Shown here piece by piece: positions 18,835-29,180 of a stretch of DNA of 64,000 nt. Positions within the stretch are counted from its first letter, which is position 1, and the number at the start of each line of letters is the position of its first letter. A program made the translations under genes and the position numbers. Source of the stretch: Mucilaginibacter gotjawali (GTDB lineage: Bacteria > Bacteroidota > Bacteroidia > Sphingobacteriales > Sphingobacteriaceae); NCBI RefSeq assembly GCF_002355435.1, contig NZ_AP017313.1, positions 1,674,001 to 1,738,000 on the forward strand, in the 5' to 3' direction. Below the pieces are notes generated by a model that saw nothing but the letters and a program-made list of their open reading frames with translations, ran no database searches and was not told the DNA's origin.

Positions 18835-18921
18835 ATCAATTTCCGACCGCCGGTATAAATAAATTCAGTTTTAATTCAAAGTCTTAAAATCAAATAAATT
18901 AATCAACTAAATCTCAATCTC

Positions 18922-21900
18922 ATGTTTAAAAGTTTACTCCTAAAGGGAAGAACATTGTGCCTGCTGTTATGCTGCATGGTTTCTTCATTGGTAGTTACAG
19001 CCCAAACAAAACACACAGGTAAAGTTATCGGAGCCGATGACAAATTACCTGTTGTTGGTGCGTCCGTAAGGATAAAAGGCACCAACACTGGCGCAGTAAC
19101 TGATGTTAACGGTGACTTTACCTTAAGCCTAAGTCCCGGCAATGTACTTGTGGTAAGTTACATTGGTTATGTTTCTCAGGAAGTAACTGTAAGAGGCAGC
19201 GAATTTGTTACTATTTCGCTTCAGCCTGCTTCAAGTTCACTAAATGAAGTGGTGGTAACAGGTTACACCACACAGCTTAAAAAGGACATCTCCGGATCAG
19301 TTTCCGTAGTAGATGTGGCGGATGCCAAAAAAATACCTACAACCAGTTCCGAGCAATTACTGCAAGGCCAGGCTGCAGGTGTTACCGTTGTAAATAACGG
19401 TGCTCCGGGCGCCCCAAGTAACGTTTACATCCGTGGTATTGGTAACTTCGGTAACACCAGCCCTCTGTATGTTGTTGACGGTGCCCAGGTTAGTGATATT
19501 TCATTGATCAACCCTAATGACATCGAAAGTATCAGCGTGTTGAAAGATGCGGGCGCAGCAGCCATTTATGGTGTTGCCGGTGGTAGCGGTGTTGTTGTTG
19601 TAACAACCAAAAAAGGTAAAGCAGGCAAAACTACTATCAGCTATGATGGCTGGTATGGTGACCAGGAGCCTTTGAAAGGAAACGTTTGGCACCTGATGAA
19701 CCCTGAACAACAATCAGAACTGGCTTTCAGGGCTAATGACAATGCAACTGAAGGTTTGTATCCGGGTGGCCCGGGTGTTATCCCAACATATGGCTATCAT
19801 GGTTCATCTGCCGCTGGTTCTTTCGGAACTGCCGGTGTAACCAACGATTCAGGCATTTTACAATACTACAAGTTTGATGCTTCTAACCCAGGCAACGACT
19901 TCCTGATCCAGAAATTTGCAACAGGTGCAGGTACCGACTGGTTCCACTCTGTATTTACTTCAGCTCCTGAAATGCAGCACAACATTACTGCAAGCGGCGG
20001 TGGCGATAAAAGCACATTCCTGTTTTCTTTAAATTATTTAAATCAAACAGGTACATTATTAAATACTTACGAAAAAAGGTACCAGGCCCGTATGAACTCT
20101 AACTTTAAAGTTAATGATCATATACGCTTTGGCGAAAGCGGTTTTGCTACTTACAGGGAAAATCAGGGTGGTTATCCAGGCTCGCAACAACAGGAAGGTG
20201 GCTCAATTGCCTATACTTACCGCGAAATGCCTATTATACCAGTATTTGACGTTGCCGGTAATTATGGCGGTGGTTATGACGGTCCGGGTGGTGAGCCACT
20301 GGGTAACGGTAGTAACCCATATGCTATTGCTGTTAGAAACGGTAGCAACCATGCAAGGTTTGTGTATGTAGAAGGTAACATGTTTGCTGAAGCTGACATT
20401 GCCAAATACTTTACTTTGCATACCAACTTCGGTGGTCGTTTGTACAACCAGTACTATAACGATGTTACTTACAACCCTTACGAAAACTATGAAAGCCACG
20501 CTAATCCAAACGGAATAGACGAAAATGAGCAATTCAATAGTAACTATAACTGGACAAACACTATCCAATACAAACAAACTATTGGTAAACACAACATCCA
20601 GGTGTTAGCCGGTTACGAGCAAAAATACAGCACCGGCCGTTATTTCGGTGCTTCTAACACCGGTTTGTTTTCACTTGATCCTGCATATGCGCAGTTAGGC
20701 GATGGTACTGTTAGTTCAGCGCCTTATAGCACATTGCAACAACCAGTTGGTATCGAATCTTTCTTTGGTAAGTTAGATTATGTATACGATGGTAAATATA
20801 TCTTAGGCGCTTCTGTTCGTCGTGACGGTGTGTCCTTGTTTTACCCAGGCAAACAATGGGGTACTTTCCCATCAGTTTCACTGGCATGGCATCTTTCTCA
20901 GGAAGATTTCCTGAAAGGGGTTAGCTGGATCAATGATCTGAAACTTCGTGGTAGCTACGGTGAAGCCGGGTTCTATGGTAATACTCCGGGTGGTAACCCT
21001 TACAATGCATTTAGTTCAGGTGCAGGTTCATCTTATTATGGCATCGGCGGTGGTTTAAGTCAAACCCAGCAAGGTTTCTACAATAGCTATATCGGTAACC
21101 CTTCCACTACCTGGGAAAATGATAAGTTAACCAACATCGGTTTGGATGCGTCGTTATTTAATCATTTAGATCTGACCGTTGAATATTACAAAAAAGAAAG
21201 TTCCGGCCTGTTATTTCAGGCATCATTGCCCAACACTGTTGGTGGAGCTACTGCCCCTGTTGTTAACATTGGCGACGTTCAGAACAAAGGTATCGACATC
21301 TCTGCCACTTATCATGACAGGATCAATAAGGACCTTACCTTTAGTGTAGGCGCCAACATAACTACCTACAAAAACAACATCACCAAAGAAACCGGCTTGT
21401 CAAATTTCTTTGACTCTGGTAACAACCGTGATAACCCGATCGTAAGGAACCAGGTTGGCCACCCAATCGGCGAGTTCTTCGGTTACATCGTATCAGGTGT
21501 TTACCAAAATGCTTCACAGGTATCAAGCCTGCCTGGTTATGATGGTGCTGCTCCTGGTTCATTCATCTACAAGGATGTTGACGGCGATGGCAAGATCACT
21601 CCAAACGACCGTGCTTTTATGGGCAATCCAAACCCTAACTTTACTTACGGTTTAAACCTTAACCTGAGTTACAAAAGGTTTGACTTTACTGCAGTATTAT
21701 ACGGTTCACAAGGTAACAAGGATTATAACTACACAGAGTACTGGACAGATTTCTACAGCACATTCCAGGGTGGTAAAAGCCTTAACCTGTACAACAAAGC
21801 GGCAATCGTGTCAAATGGTGTAGTAACCAACCCTGGCGCAACCTTGTCAGCAGCTTCGTTCTCTCAGGCCTTAGGTTCAAGCACAACCAGTTCATACTAC

Positions 21901-22167
21901 GTACAGGATGGTTCATTCCTGAAATGCCGTGTGCTTTCTATCGGTTATGCATTCGATCCTTTGTTACTTAAAAAGATCGGTTTTGATAAACTGCGCGTTT
22001 ACGTTCAGGGTACCAACTTATTTACAATCACCAAATATACCGGCTTAGATCCTGAATTGGTTTCTTCATTAGCTAATAATGGTGGAGCTGCTCCCCTGGG
22101 TATAGATTATGGCGCTTATCCAGGCAACCAGAAACAATATATTTTGGGTGTTAACTTAACATTTTAA
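18922..22167 (+). CDS. SusC/RagA-family TonB-linked outer-membrane transporter
   Basis: 1081 residues. A signal peptide (MFKSLLLKGRTLCLLLCCMVSSLVVTAQ, shown in part) is followed by a carboxypeptidase-regulatory-like domain (KVIGADDKLPVVGASVRIKG), then the TonB plug (GQAAGVTVVNNGAPGAPSNV, YVVDGAQVSDI, LKDAGAAAIYGVAGGSGVVVV), then a ~850-residue beta-barrel ending GVNLTF. No extra N-terminal anti-sigma-interacting STN domain is seen, so control is not through the FecR/FecI route. With the SusD that follows it forms the bipartite importer of the Bacteroidetes outer membrane. The substrate is not told by sequence: the genes downstream are redox-type lipoproteins rather than glycanases. Confidence 0.95.
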   Translation: MFKSLLLKGRTLCLLLCCMVSSLVVTAQTKHTGKVIGADDKLPVVGASVRIKGTNTGAVTDVNGDFTLSLSPGNVLVVSYIGYVSQEVTVRGSEFVTISLQPASSSLNEVVVTGYTTQLKKDISGSVSVVDVADAKKIPTTSSEQLLQGQAAGVTVVNNGAPGAPSNVYIRGIGNFGNTSPLYVVDGAQVSDISLINPNDIESISVLKDAGAAAIYGVAGGSGVVVVTTKKGKAGKTTISYDGWYGDQEPLKGNVWHLMNPEQQSELAFRANDNATEGLYPGGPGVIPTYGYHGSSAAGSFGTAGVTNDSGILQYYKFDASNPGNDFLIQKFATGAGTDWFHSVFTSAPEMQHNITASGGGDKSTFLFSLNYLNQTGTLLNTYEKRYQARMNSNFKVNDHIRFGESGFATYRENQGGYPGSQQQEGGSIAYTYREMPIIPVFDVAGNYGGGYDGPGGEPLGNGSNPYAIAVRNGSNHARFVYVEGNMFAEADIAKYFTLHTNFGGRLYNQYYNDVTYNPYENYESHANPNGIDENEQFNSNYNWTNTIQYKQTIGKHNIQVLAGYEQKYSTGRYFGASNTGLFSLDPAYAQLGDGTVSSAPYSTLQQPVGIESFFGKLDYVYDGKYILGASVRRDGVSLFYPGKQWGTFPSVSLAWHLSQEDFLKGVSWINDLKLRGSYGEAGFYGNTPGGNPYNAFSSGAGSSYYGIGGGLSQTQQGFYNSYIGNPSTTWENDKLTNIGLDASLFNHLDLTVEYYKKESSGLLFQASLPNTVGGATAPVVNIGDVQNKGIDISATYHDRINKDLTFSVGANITTYKNNITKETGLSNFFDSGNNRDNPIVRNQVGHPIGEFFGYIVSGVYQNASQVSSLPGYDGAAPGSFIYKDVDGDGKITPNDRAFMGNPNPNFTYGLNLNLSYKRFDFTAVLYGSQGNKDYNYTEYWTDFYSTFQGGKSLNLYNKAAIVSNGVVTNPGATLSAASFSQALGSSTTSSYYVQDGSFLKCRVLSIGYAFDPLLLKKIGFDKLRVYVQGTNLFTITKYTGLDPELVSSLANNGGAAPLGIDYGAYPGNQKQYILGVNLTF

Positions 22168-22194
22168 TTAATTAAAAATAAAAAATTTAGAGTT

Positions 22195-24057
22195 ATGAAA
22201 ACTTCTTATGGTAAATTCATCGCCCTGGGTTCGCTGGTTGCGCTTACACTAACCTATTCGTGTAAGAAGCTCCTGAACCAGGCACCGGTAGGGTCGCTAA
22301 ACGGCGCAGTACTGGCCAACAAGGCTGGTCTGGATGGCCTGCTGATCGGCGCCTACTCCATGCTGGATGGCTATGGCCAAACATCAACTGAATGGGAATC
22401 AGGTATTGATAACTGGGCATATGGCGGTATTGGCGCCGATGATGCTTTTAAAGGATCAAATACTACGGATCAGCCAACAGCTGTGCCGGTGGAGAATCAC
22501 ACTATCGACCCTTCAAACGAATATATTGCTGAAAAATGGTCGGTGTTTTATAATGCTGTTCAGCGTGCAAATGACGTGATCCGCGAAATTCCTTTAATAA
22601 AAGATGGTTCCGTATCAGCAGATTATGCAAAAGAAGTAACAGCCGAAGCGAAATTTTTGCGCGGCGTGTTCCACTTCGAACTGGCAAAAATGTTCAGGAA
22701 TGTACCTTATGTAGACGAATCTATCACTTACAGTGCAGGTAACTTTAACGTGCCCAACCCCGGCCCGATATGGGATAAAATTGAAGCAGATTTTACTGCT
22801 GCAATGGCTGGTTTACCAAAAACACAGGGACAAATTGGCCGTGCCAACTATTACGCCGCCGAAGCATTTTTAGCAAAAGCATACCTGTGGGATCACCAGT
22901 ATGCCAAAGCCAAAACAGCCCTGGATGACCTGATCACCAATGGCGAAACTGCCGGCGGTGCAAAATATGCATTGAGCGCTAGTTACGAAGATAATTACAA
23001 TGCTGTTAAAAAGAACGGCCCTGAATCAGTATTCGCGGTTCAGATGACTATTAATGACGGTTCAAACGGATCAAATGACAATCCTGGTGAGGCCTTAAAC
23101 TTCCCTGCCGGTACTTACACAGGTTGCTGCGGTTTTTACCAGCCATCATACACTTTGGCCAATGCCTTTAAAGTGGATGCAAACGGCTTGCCTTTGTTAG
23201 GCACCACCAGCATGACTGTTGCTGATTTTACCGGTGATAATAAAACCACTACCAACGTTACTGCAAACATTCCCAACTCAAGTGTTACTAACTTAGGTAA
23301 CGACCATGGTTTAGGCGCTTCGGATGCATTCACACCTCCGACAGATGCCTTGGATCCCCGTATCGACTGGACCGTTGGCCGTCGCGGTATCCCATATCTT
23401 GACTGGGGCCTTTGCGGTGGTGAACAATGGTCACGTGGCGACCTTTGCCCATACAACCCGATCAAAAACGTTTTCTACCACTCTCAGCAAGCTTCAACCG
23501 CTGATAACAACGGCGGATGGGCCAGTAACCAGGGTACAGCTGATAACTACAACCTGATAACACTTGCCGACCTTTATTTATGGCGTGCAGAGTGCGAGGT
23601 TGAATCAAGCGACCTAGCCGGTGCAATGGCTGACGTAAACGTAGTTCGTGCCCGTATGCAGGATCCTGCTGGCTGGGTTCACACCTATGTTGACGACAGC
23701 AACCCATCTGCTGGTTTTACCACCACTCCTGCTGCCAACTATAAGATTGGTTTGTATACCACATTCCCTTCACAATCATATGCCCGCGAAGCAGTTCATA
23801 TGGAAGAGCAGTTAGAATTTGGTATGGAAGGTCACCGTTTCTTCGACTTACAGCGCTGGGATCCTATTTATGGTGGCCCTGAGCCTGCAGGTTACATGGC
23901 TGGCGTAATTAACGGCCATATTGCCGCTGTTACCCGCATTGCTAACCCTGTGTTAGACGGTCACTCATTTACCGCAGGTAAAAATGAGCTTTATCCAATA
24001 CCTCTTCAACAGGTTACACTGGAAAATGGTCAATTGAAACAAAATCCTAAATACTAA
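22195..24057 (+). CDS. SusD/RagB-family surface lipoprotein
   Basis: 620 residues with lipobox TYSC23KK. TPR-like helices are visible (EVTAEAKFLRGVFHFELAKMF; YYAAEAFLAKAYLWDHQYAKA). The C-terminal SusD signature is LEFGMEGHRFFDLQRWDP, followed by NELYPIP. SusD proteins lie on the cell surface as the lid of the SusC barrel and bind the incoming ligand. It starts 27 bp after susC and is followed by a terminator hairpin, so susC-susD form a two-gene unit from which the next genes may be partly read through. Confidence 0.95.
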   Translation: MKTSYGKFIALGSLVALTLTYSCKKLLNQAPVGSLNGAVLANKAGLDGLLIGAYSMLDGYGQTSTEWESGIDNWAYGGIGADDAFKGSNTTDQPTAVPVENHTIDPSNEYIAEKWSVFYNAVQRANDVIREIPLIKDGSVSADYAKEVTAEAKFLRGVFHFELAKMFRNVPYVDESITYSAGNFNVPNPGPIWDKIEADFTAAMAGLPKTQGQIGRANYYAAEAFLAKAYLWDHQYAKAKTALDDLITNGETAGGAKYALSASYEDNYNAVKKNGPESVFAVQMTINDGSNGSNDNPGEALNFPAGTYTGCCGFYQPSYTLANAFKVDANGLPLLGTTSMTVADFTGDNKTTTNVTANIPNSSVTNLGNDHGLGASDAFTPPTDALDPRIDWTVGRRGIPYLDWGLCGGEQWSRGDLCPYNPIKNVFYHSQQASTADNNGGWASNQGTADNYNLITLADLYLWRAECEVESSDLAGAMADVNVVRARMQDPAGWVHTYVDDSNPSAGFTTTPAANYKIGLYTTFPSQSYAREAVHMEEQLEFGMEGHRFFDLQRWDPIYGGPEPAGYMAGVINGHIAAVTRIANPVLDGHSFTAGKNELYPIPLQQVTLENGQLKQNPKY

Positions 24058-24074
24058 GGATAAATACTTTAAAA

Positions 24075-24112
24075 AAGAGGTGGTGATGTATATCACCGCC
24101 TCTTTTTTTTTA
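24075..24112 (+). terminator. Terminator after susD
   Basis: Stem GAGGTGGTGAT (24077-24087) / ATCACCGCCTC (24092-24102) with one G-T pair is followed by a T-run of ten. It would end or attenuate the susCD transcript before the ASPIC/VCBS gene at 24242. Confidence 0.85.
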
Positions 24113-24241
24113 ACTTAGCGTGCTGTTTTTGAGGTAAAGCAACCCATTTCAAAACTATTTTGGATAGCAGGTTTGCTGTACACTAAAGCAAAAATGATTG
24201 AGAAGAAATTTTGTCCCTTAAAGGATATCATATACCCCTAA

Positions 24242-27200
24242 ATGTTTATGTTGATGAGAAATAGCCTTTATCTTTTGTTTGGTTTATTTTTTCTTTTAAT
24301 AGTATCATGTAAAAAAAAGGATACACTTTTTGAAAGTATCCCATCATCATTTTCGGGCGTTAATTTTAATAATAAGATTGTTGAAAATGATTCGATCAAT
24401 CCTTTAGATAAGCTCAATATTTACAATGGCGGCGGCGTAGGAATCGGCGATTTTAACAACGATGGCTTACAGGATATTTATTTGGTTGGTAACGCTGTGC
24501 CCAACAGGCTATATATCAATAAGGGTAATTTTAAGTTTCAGGACGTGACCGTGGCGGCTGGTGTGGGCGGCAGGGGAGGCTGGGGAAGAGGTGTGGCTGT
24601 TGTTGACATAAATAATGATGGTTTATTAGATATTTATGTGTGCAATACCTTACTAAGTGATTCCAATAAACGGACGAACCTGCTTTACATTAACCTGGGG
24701 CCCGATAAAAATGGGGTTCCCCATTTTAAGGAAATGGCTAAAGAATATGGCCTTGATATAAAGTTACATTCTACAATGGCCTCATTTTTCGATTATGATA
24801 ATGATGGCGACCTCGACATGTACCTTACCGTAAATGATGCAGAATCATCAGATAATACAAGCACATTCAGGCCTATTATAAGGGATGGAACCGGAAAAAG
24901 CACCGGGCATCTTTACCGTAATGATTGGGATCCCGTTTTAAAACATCCTGTTTTTCATGATGTATCAAAACAGGCGGGAATCTTGATGGAAGGGTATGGT
25001 CACGCTACCACCACGGTTGATATCAACAGGGATGGCTGGAAGGACATCTATGTAACCAACGATTTTCTGCCCGAAAATATATTATACATCAATAATCACG
25101 ATGGTACATTTACTGATCGGTCAAAGGAATATTTTAAACATACTTCAACCAGCTCGATGGGGCAGGATATTGAGGACCTGAATAATGATGGCCTTGCCGA
25201 CGTTTTTGAGCTCGACATGTTCCCCGAGGATAATTACCGTAAAAAGATGTTCATGAGCTCAAACTCATACCAGGTTTTTAAGAATTATGATTATTACGGT
25301 TACCAGTACCAATATAACCGGAATACTTTACAAATTAACCAGGGGCCACGCCCCGGGCAGAATGACTCAATTGGTGAGCCTGCCTTCAGTGAAACCAGTT
25401 TTTTAAGCGGGGTATCGCAAACCGACTGGAGCTGGTGCCCTTTGATAACCGATTTTGACAACGATGGTTTTAGGGACATTGTTATTACTAATGGCTATCC
25501 GCGTGATGTAAATGACCATGATTTTACAACGTTCAGGGCTGAAGCTTATATGGTAGCTTCGAAAAAACAAATACTTGACCAAATACCAATTATTAAAATC
25601 CCAAATTATGCCTTTAAAAACGGCGGCAACCTTCAATTCGCTGATGTAACTAAAAGCTGGGGGCTTGATGTACCAACATTTTCAAATGGCGCGGCCTATG
25701 CAGATCTTGATAATGACGGTGATATGGACCTGGTGATCAATAATATTAATGATGAAGTGCTGATCTACAAAAATACAGCAAGAGAAAAAAGTAAAAGCGA
25801 TAGCCATTACCTGAACATAAAATTTGCCGGTGGCAGCCAAAACAAGGACGGGATTGGCGCATGGGCCGATATTTATTATGGTAATAACAAGCACCAGGTG
25901 TATGAAAACACACCTTTTCGCGGTTATCTTTCTACCATACAAAATATAGCACATTTTGGCGTTGGCAGGGATAGCCTGCTTGATTCGGTGGTGATCAAAT
26001 GGCAAAATGGTAAAAAACAATGCCTCACAAAAGTTAAGGCCGATCAGTTGCTGAAAGTGAAAATGGCAGATGCAAAAGATAATTTCACCTTCGATCTGCC
26101 TAAAATAAATACACAATCTTTATTTAAAGAAGTAACCCGCAATGTTGGAGTTACCTACAAACATCAGGAAGATGACCTGGTTGATTTTAATATCCAAAAG
26201 CTGATCCCTCATAAATTGTCGCAATATTCTCCGGCGATAGCTGTAGGGGATGTTGATGGCAACGGGTATGACGATATGGTGATTGGCGGTACCTCAAAAT
26301 ATCCCGCCCAGTTACTGTTGCAGCAACCCGATGGCAAATTTATCCAACGCGATCTGCTTGCTAAAGGGGCAGATAACCCTAAAGATCATTTTAAAGATGA
26401 AGGGTTGCTATTGTTTGACGCCAATGGAGATGGCCACCCCGACCTGTATATTGCAAGTGGTGGTTATGAAAATAAGCCGGGTTCGCCATATTACCAGGAC
26501 AGGCTTTACATAAATGATGGTAAAGGGAATTTCAGCGCGGCTGTTGATGCACTACCTGAAAACTATACCAGTAAGTTATGTGTAAAAGCAATTGATTACA
26601 ATAAGGACGGTAAGATGGATTTGTTTGTTTCAGGCCGCGTTGAGCCCTGGAATTACCCGAAACCAGTGTCAAGCATGATCCTTCGCAACGACAGCAAGGA
26701 TGGGAAAATAAAGTTCACCGATGTTACGGCAACTGTAGCAAAAGACCTTCAAAACATTGGGCTGGTTTGTGATGCGACATTTTCTGACTTCGATAATGAT
26801 GGCTGGCCCGATCTTATACTTACCGGTGAATGGATGCCGGTAACATTTTTAAAAAATGACCACGGTGTATTTAAGAATGTTACGGCCAATACCGGGATAA
26901 GTGATAAGTTGGGCTGGTGGAATACCATAGCAGCCGGCGATTTTAACCATGACGGGAAAACAGATTATATTGTTGGTAACACCGGGTTAAATACTTTTTA
27001 TAAAGCTTCTGATAAATATCCGGTTTATATTACTGCCAAAGATTTTGATAATAATGGTAGTTATGATGCTTTTCCGTCGCTGTTTTTAAAAGATCAGAGT
27101 GGAGAGATGCGGGAGTTTCCGGTTAATACGCGCGATGACATTATCAAACAGATGATTAGTATGCGGGTGAAATTTCAGAATTACAAATCATATGCCGTAG

Positions 27201-27847
27201 CGACAATGGATTCGGTTATTACGCCCGAGATGCAGCAGGGAGCTGTGCGGCTAAAGGTTAACACGATGCAGTCATGTTATTTGCGTAATGACGGAGATGG
27301 CAAATTCACGATGACCCCTTTACCGCTTGAGGCCCAGGTTTCGCAGCTTAATGGGATAGTAGTTGATGATTTTGACGGGGATGGCAACCTTGATATTGCT
27401 TTAACCGGAAACGACTATGGAACGGAAGTCGGAACCGGCCGCTATGACGCCTTTAACGGACTGATGTTAAAGGGCGATGGGCGCGGAAATTTTATACCGG
27501 TTACACTTCAGAAGAGTGGCATTTATATTCCGGGGGATGGAAAGGCTCTCGTAAAATTAATGGGTGCAAAAGGCAACTATTTGCTGGCTGCAAGCCAGAA
27601 CAGGGATGTACTTAAAATATTTGAACTAAAACGGCCGGTACATCCGGTTAAAATTGAACCCACAGACGCTTACGCCGTAATAAAATATAAAAATGGGAAA
27701 ATAACCAAATTGGAATTTTATAATGGTACATCATTTTTGTCGCAGTCGGGCAGGTTTTTTAATGTTGATAATACCATGGAATCAGTAAAAATTACTGATA
27801 ATATGGGTCGAGGTAGGAATGTTCCGTTAAACCAATATATGAAATGA
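24242..27847 (+). CDS. CRTAC1-type VCBS-repeat lipoprotein with ASPIC/UnbV domain
   Basis: 1201 residues. Met codons lie at 24242, 24248 and 24254, and the last (MRNSLYLLFG) would suffice for the signal. The lipobox is IVSC with KKK following. About a dozen calcium-binding FG-GAP/VCBS motifs are visible (DFNNDGLQDIYL, DINNDGLLDIYV, DYDNDGDLDMYL, DFDGDGNLDIAL). Residues ~520-600 form the ASPIC/UnbV domain (IGAWADIYYGNNKHQ; HFGVGRDSLLDSVVIKW). Beta-propellers of this kind are exported binding or scaffold modules, and no catalytic centre is recognised. The next gene overlaps it by four bases (ATGA), so the two are translationally coupled. Confidence 0.9.
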   Translation: MFMLMRNSLYLLFGLFFLLIVSCKKKDTLFESIPSSFSGVNFNNKIVENDSINPLDKLNIYNGGGVGIGDFNNDGLQDIYLVGNAVPNRLYINKGNFKFQDVTVAAGVGGRGGWGRGVAVVDINNDGLLDIYVCNTLLSDSNKRTNLLYINLGPDKNGVPHFKEMAKEYGLDIKLHSTMASFFDYDNDGDLDMYLTVNDAESSDNTSTFRPIIRDGTGKSTGHLYRNDWDPVLKHPVFHDVSKQAGILMEGYGHATTTVDINRDGWKDIYVTNDFLPENILYINNHDGTFTDRSKEYFKHTSTSSMGQDIEDLNNDGLADVFELDMFPEDNYRKKMFMSSNSYQVFKNYDYYGYQYQYNRNTLQINQGPRPGQNDSIGEPAFSETSFLSGVSQTDWSWCPLITDFDNDGFRDIVITNGYPRDVNDHDFTTFRAEAYMVASKKQILDQIPIIKIPNYAFKNGGNLQFADVTKSWGLDVPTFSNGAAYADLDNDGDMDLVINNINDEVLIYKNTAREKSKSDSHYLNIKFAGGSQNKDGIGAWADIYYGNNKHQVYENTPFRGYLSTIQNIAHFGVGRDSLLDSVVIKWQNGKKQCLTKVKADQLLKVKMADAKDNFTFDLPKINTQSLFKEVTRNVGVTYKHQEDDLVDFNIQKLIPHKLSQYSPAIAVGDVDGNGYDDMVIGGTSKYPAQLLLQQPDGKFIQRDLLAKGADNPKDHFKDEGLLLFDANGDGHPDLYIASGGYENKPGSPYYQDRLYINDGKGNFSAAVDALPENYTSKLCVKAIDYNKDGKMDLFVSGRVEPWNYPKPVSSMILRNDSKDGKIKFTDVTATVAKDLQNIGLVCDATFSDFDNDGWPDLILTGEWMPVTFLKNDHGVFKNVTANTGISDKLGWWNTIAAGDFNHDGKTDYIVGNTGLNTFYKASDKYPVYITAKDFDNNGSYDAFPSLFLKDQSGEMREFPVNTRDDIIKQMISMRVKFQNYKSYAVATMDSVITPEMQQGAVRLKVNTMQSCYLRNDGDGKFTMTPLPLEAQVSQLNGIVVDDFDGDGNLDIALTGNDYGTEVGTGRYDAFNGLMLKGDGRGNFIPVTLQKSGIYIPGDGKALVKLMGAKGNYLLAASQNRDVLKIFELKRPVHPVKIEPTDAYAVIKYKNGKITKLEFYNGTSFLSQSGRFFNVDNTMESVKITDNMGRGRNVPLNQYMK

Positions 27848-29163
27848 GAAATGTTAAATTAACAGCAGTTTTGCTTTTAGCATTATTTGCCGTGGGTTGT
27901 GCCCACAAAAACAAATCAGCACTATTAAATGATGCTGATGTGCTGCATGAAAATGAGCACCAGTTAACACAGGTAATTATTTACGATGTGTTTACGCCGC
28001 CTGTTGCGTCACGTATTTATGGGTACACGGCACTTGCATCGTATGAGGCGATGCGTTATGCCGACCCGAAATATAATTCAATTATTACCCAGCTTAAAGG
28101 CTTTGGCAAACCGCCGGTACCCCAAAAGGGCAAAGACTACAATTTTGCCTTAGCTGCAACCAAGGCATTTTTTACGGTGGCACATAAGGTTACCTTTTCT
28201 ATAGACTCTTTAAAAAAGTATGAAAATGGTGTTTACCAGATGTACAAAGATAATCTTGACGACTCCACCTATGCCCGTTCAGTTGATTTTGGTGAACAAA
28301 TTGGCAAATTAATACTAAAAAGAGCCGCAGTTGACGATTACCCCCAAACCAGGGGGAAACCAAAATATTTAGGTGAAACCAGCCCGGCAAAATGGCGTCC
28401 AACGCCACCTGATTACATGGATGGCGTTGAGTTTTGCTGGGGTGATATGAAAGTTTTTGCGATTGATTCGTCAAAACAGTTTTTTCCGGGCCCGCCGCCG
28501 GCTTACAGTGAGGATAAAAACAGTGCATTTGTTAAACAATACATGGAGGTATATAATAAAAACAAAAGCTTAACTGATGAAGAAAAGCTAATTGCCGCCT
28601 ATTGGGACGATAACCCGTTTGTAATTCAACATAGCGGCCATTTAATGTTTGCTGATAAAAAGATCACTCCCGGCGGCCATTGGATAGGTATTACTACCAT
28701 TGCCTGTAAGCAAAGTCATGCTAACGCAGTTAAAACTGCACAGGCCTATGCGCTTACTTCAATAGGCCTGTATGATGCATTTATATGCTGCTGGGAAGTG
28801 AAATACAAATACAGTTATGCAAGGCCGGTTACTAACATTAACGAGAAAGTAGATCATTACTGGCTGCCTTTATTACAAACTCCCCCGTTCCCTGAATATA
28901 CAGCCGGCCACTCTACCATCAGCGCTGCGGCAGCAGTTTTGTTAACGCATGAATTTGGCGATAATTTTGCCTTCCAGGATACAAGTGATCTCCATTATAT
29001 AGGCAAACAAAGGCATTTTGATTCCTTTATTAAAGCATCTGACGAAACTGCCCTGAGCCGGTTTTATGGCGGTATCCACTATCTTAACAGTTCACTGGTA
29101 GGTGCAACGCAGGGGAAGCAAATAGGCAATTTTATCTGGAATAAATTAAAACTTACCAACTAA
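27844..29163 (+). CDS. Vanadium-dependent haloperoxidase / PAP2-family lipoprotein
   Basis: 439 residues with lipoprotein signal (AVGC19AHK). The vanadate/phosphate pocket is recognisable: Lys320-x6-Arg327-Pro328 (KYKYSYARP), the YTAGHST motif with His356, and Arg406-x5-His412 (SRFYGGIHY). The same pocket serves acid phosphatases and vanadium haloperoxidases. The long N-terminal helical part (HENEHQLTQVIIYDVFTPPV) matches proteins annotated as haloperoxidases rather than short PAP2 enzymes. If active as such, it would use H2O2 to oxidise halide, or otherwise hydrolyse phosphoesters. Start ATG overlaps the stop of the previous gene. Being a lipoprotein, it acts outside the cytoplasm, probably on the surface with SusD. 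Confidence 0.87.
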   Translation: MRNVKLTAVLLLALFAVGCAHKNKSALLNDADVLHENEHQLTQVIIYDVFTPPVASRIYGYTALASYEAMRYADPKYNSIITQLKGFGKPPVPQKGKDYNFALAATKAFFTVAHKVTFSIDSLKKYENGVYQMYKDNLDDSTYARSVDFGEQIGKLILKRAAVDDYPQTRGKPKYLGETSPAKWRPTPPDYMDGVEFCWGDMKVFAIDSSKQFFPGPPPAYSEDKNSAFVKQYMEVYNKNKSLTDEEKLIAAYWDDNPFVIQHSGHLMFADKKITPGGHWIGITTIACKQSHANAVKTAQAYALTSIGLYDAFICCWEVKYKYSYARPVTNINEKVDHYWLPLLQTPPFPEYTAGHSTISAAAAVLLTHEFGDNFAFQDTSDLHYIGKQRHFDSFIKASDETALSRFYGGIHYLNSSLVGATQGKQIGNFIWNKLKLTN

Positions 29164-29180
29164 TCGATTTATAATTTACA

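Larger units (their letters stand above)
18156..18921. other. 766-bp gene-free leader region before susC
   Basis: Very AT-rich and without a convincing ORF. It holds the GTGT-N7-ACAC dyad (18557-18571) and, close to the susC start, a nested hairpin (18780-18834). No exact TAnnTTTG promoter was found, so the start site is undetermined. The length allows a long 5' untranslated leader. Confidence 0.6.
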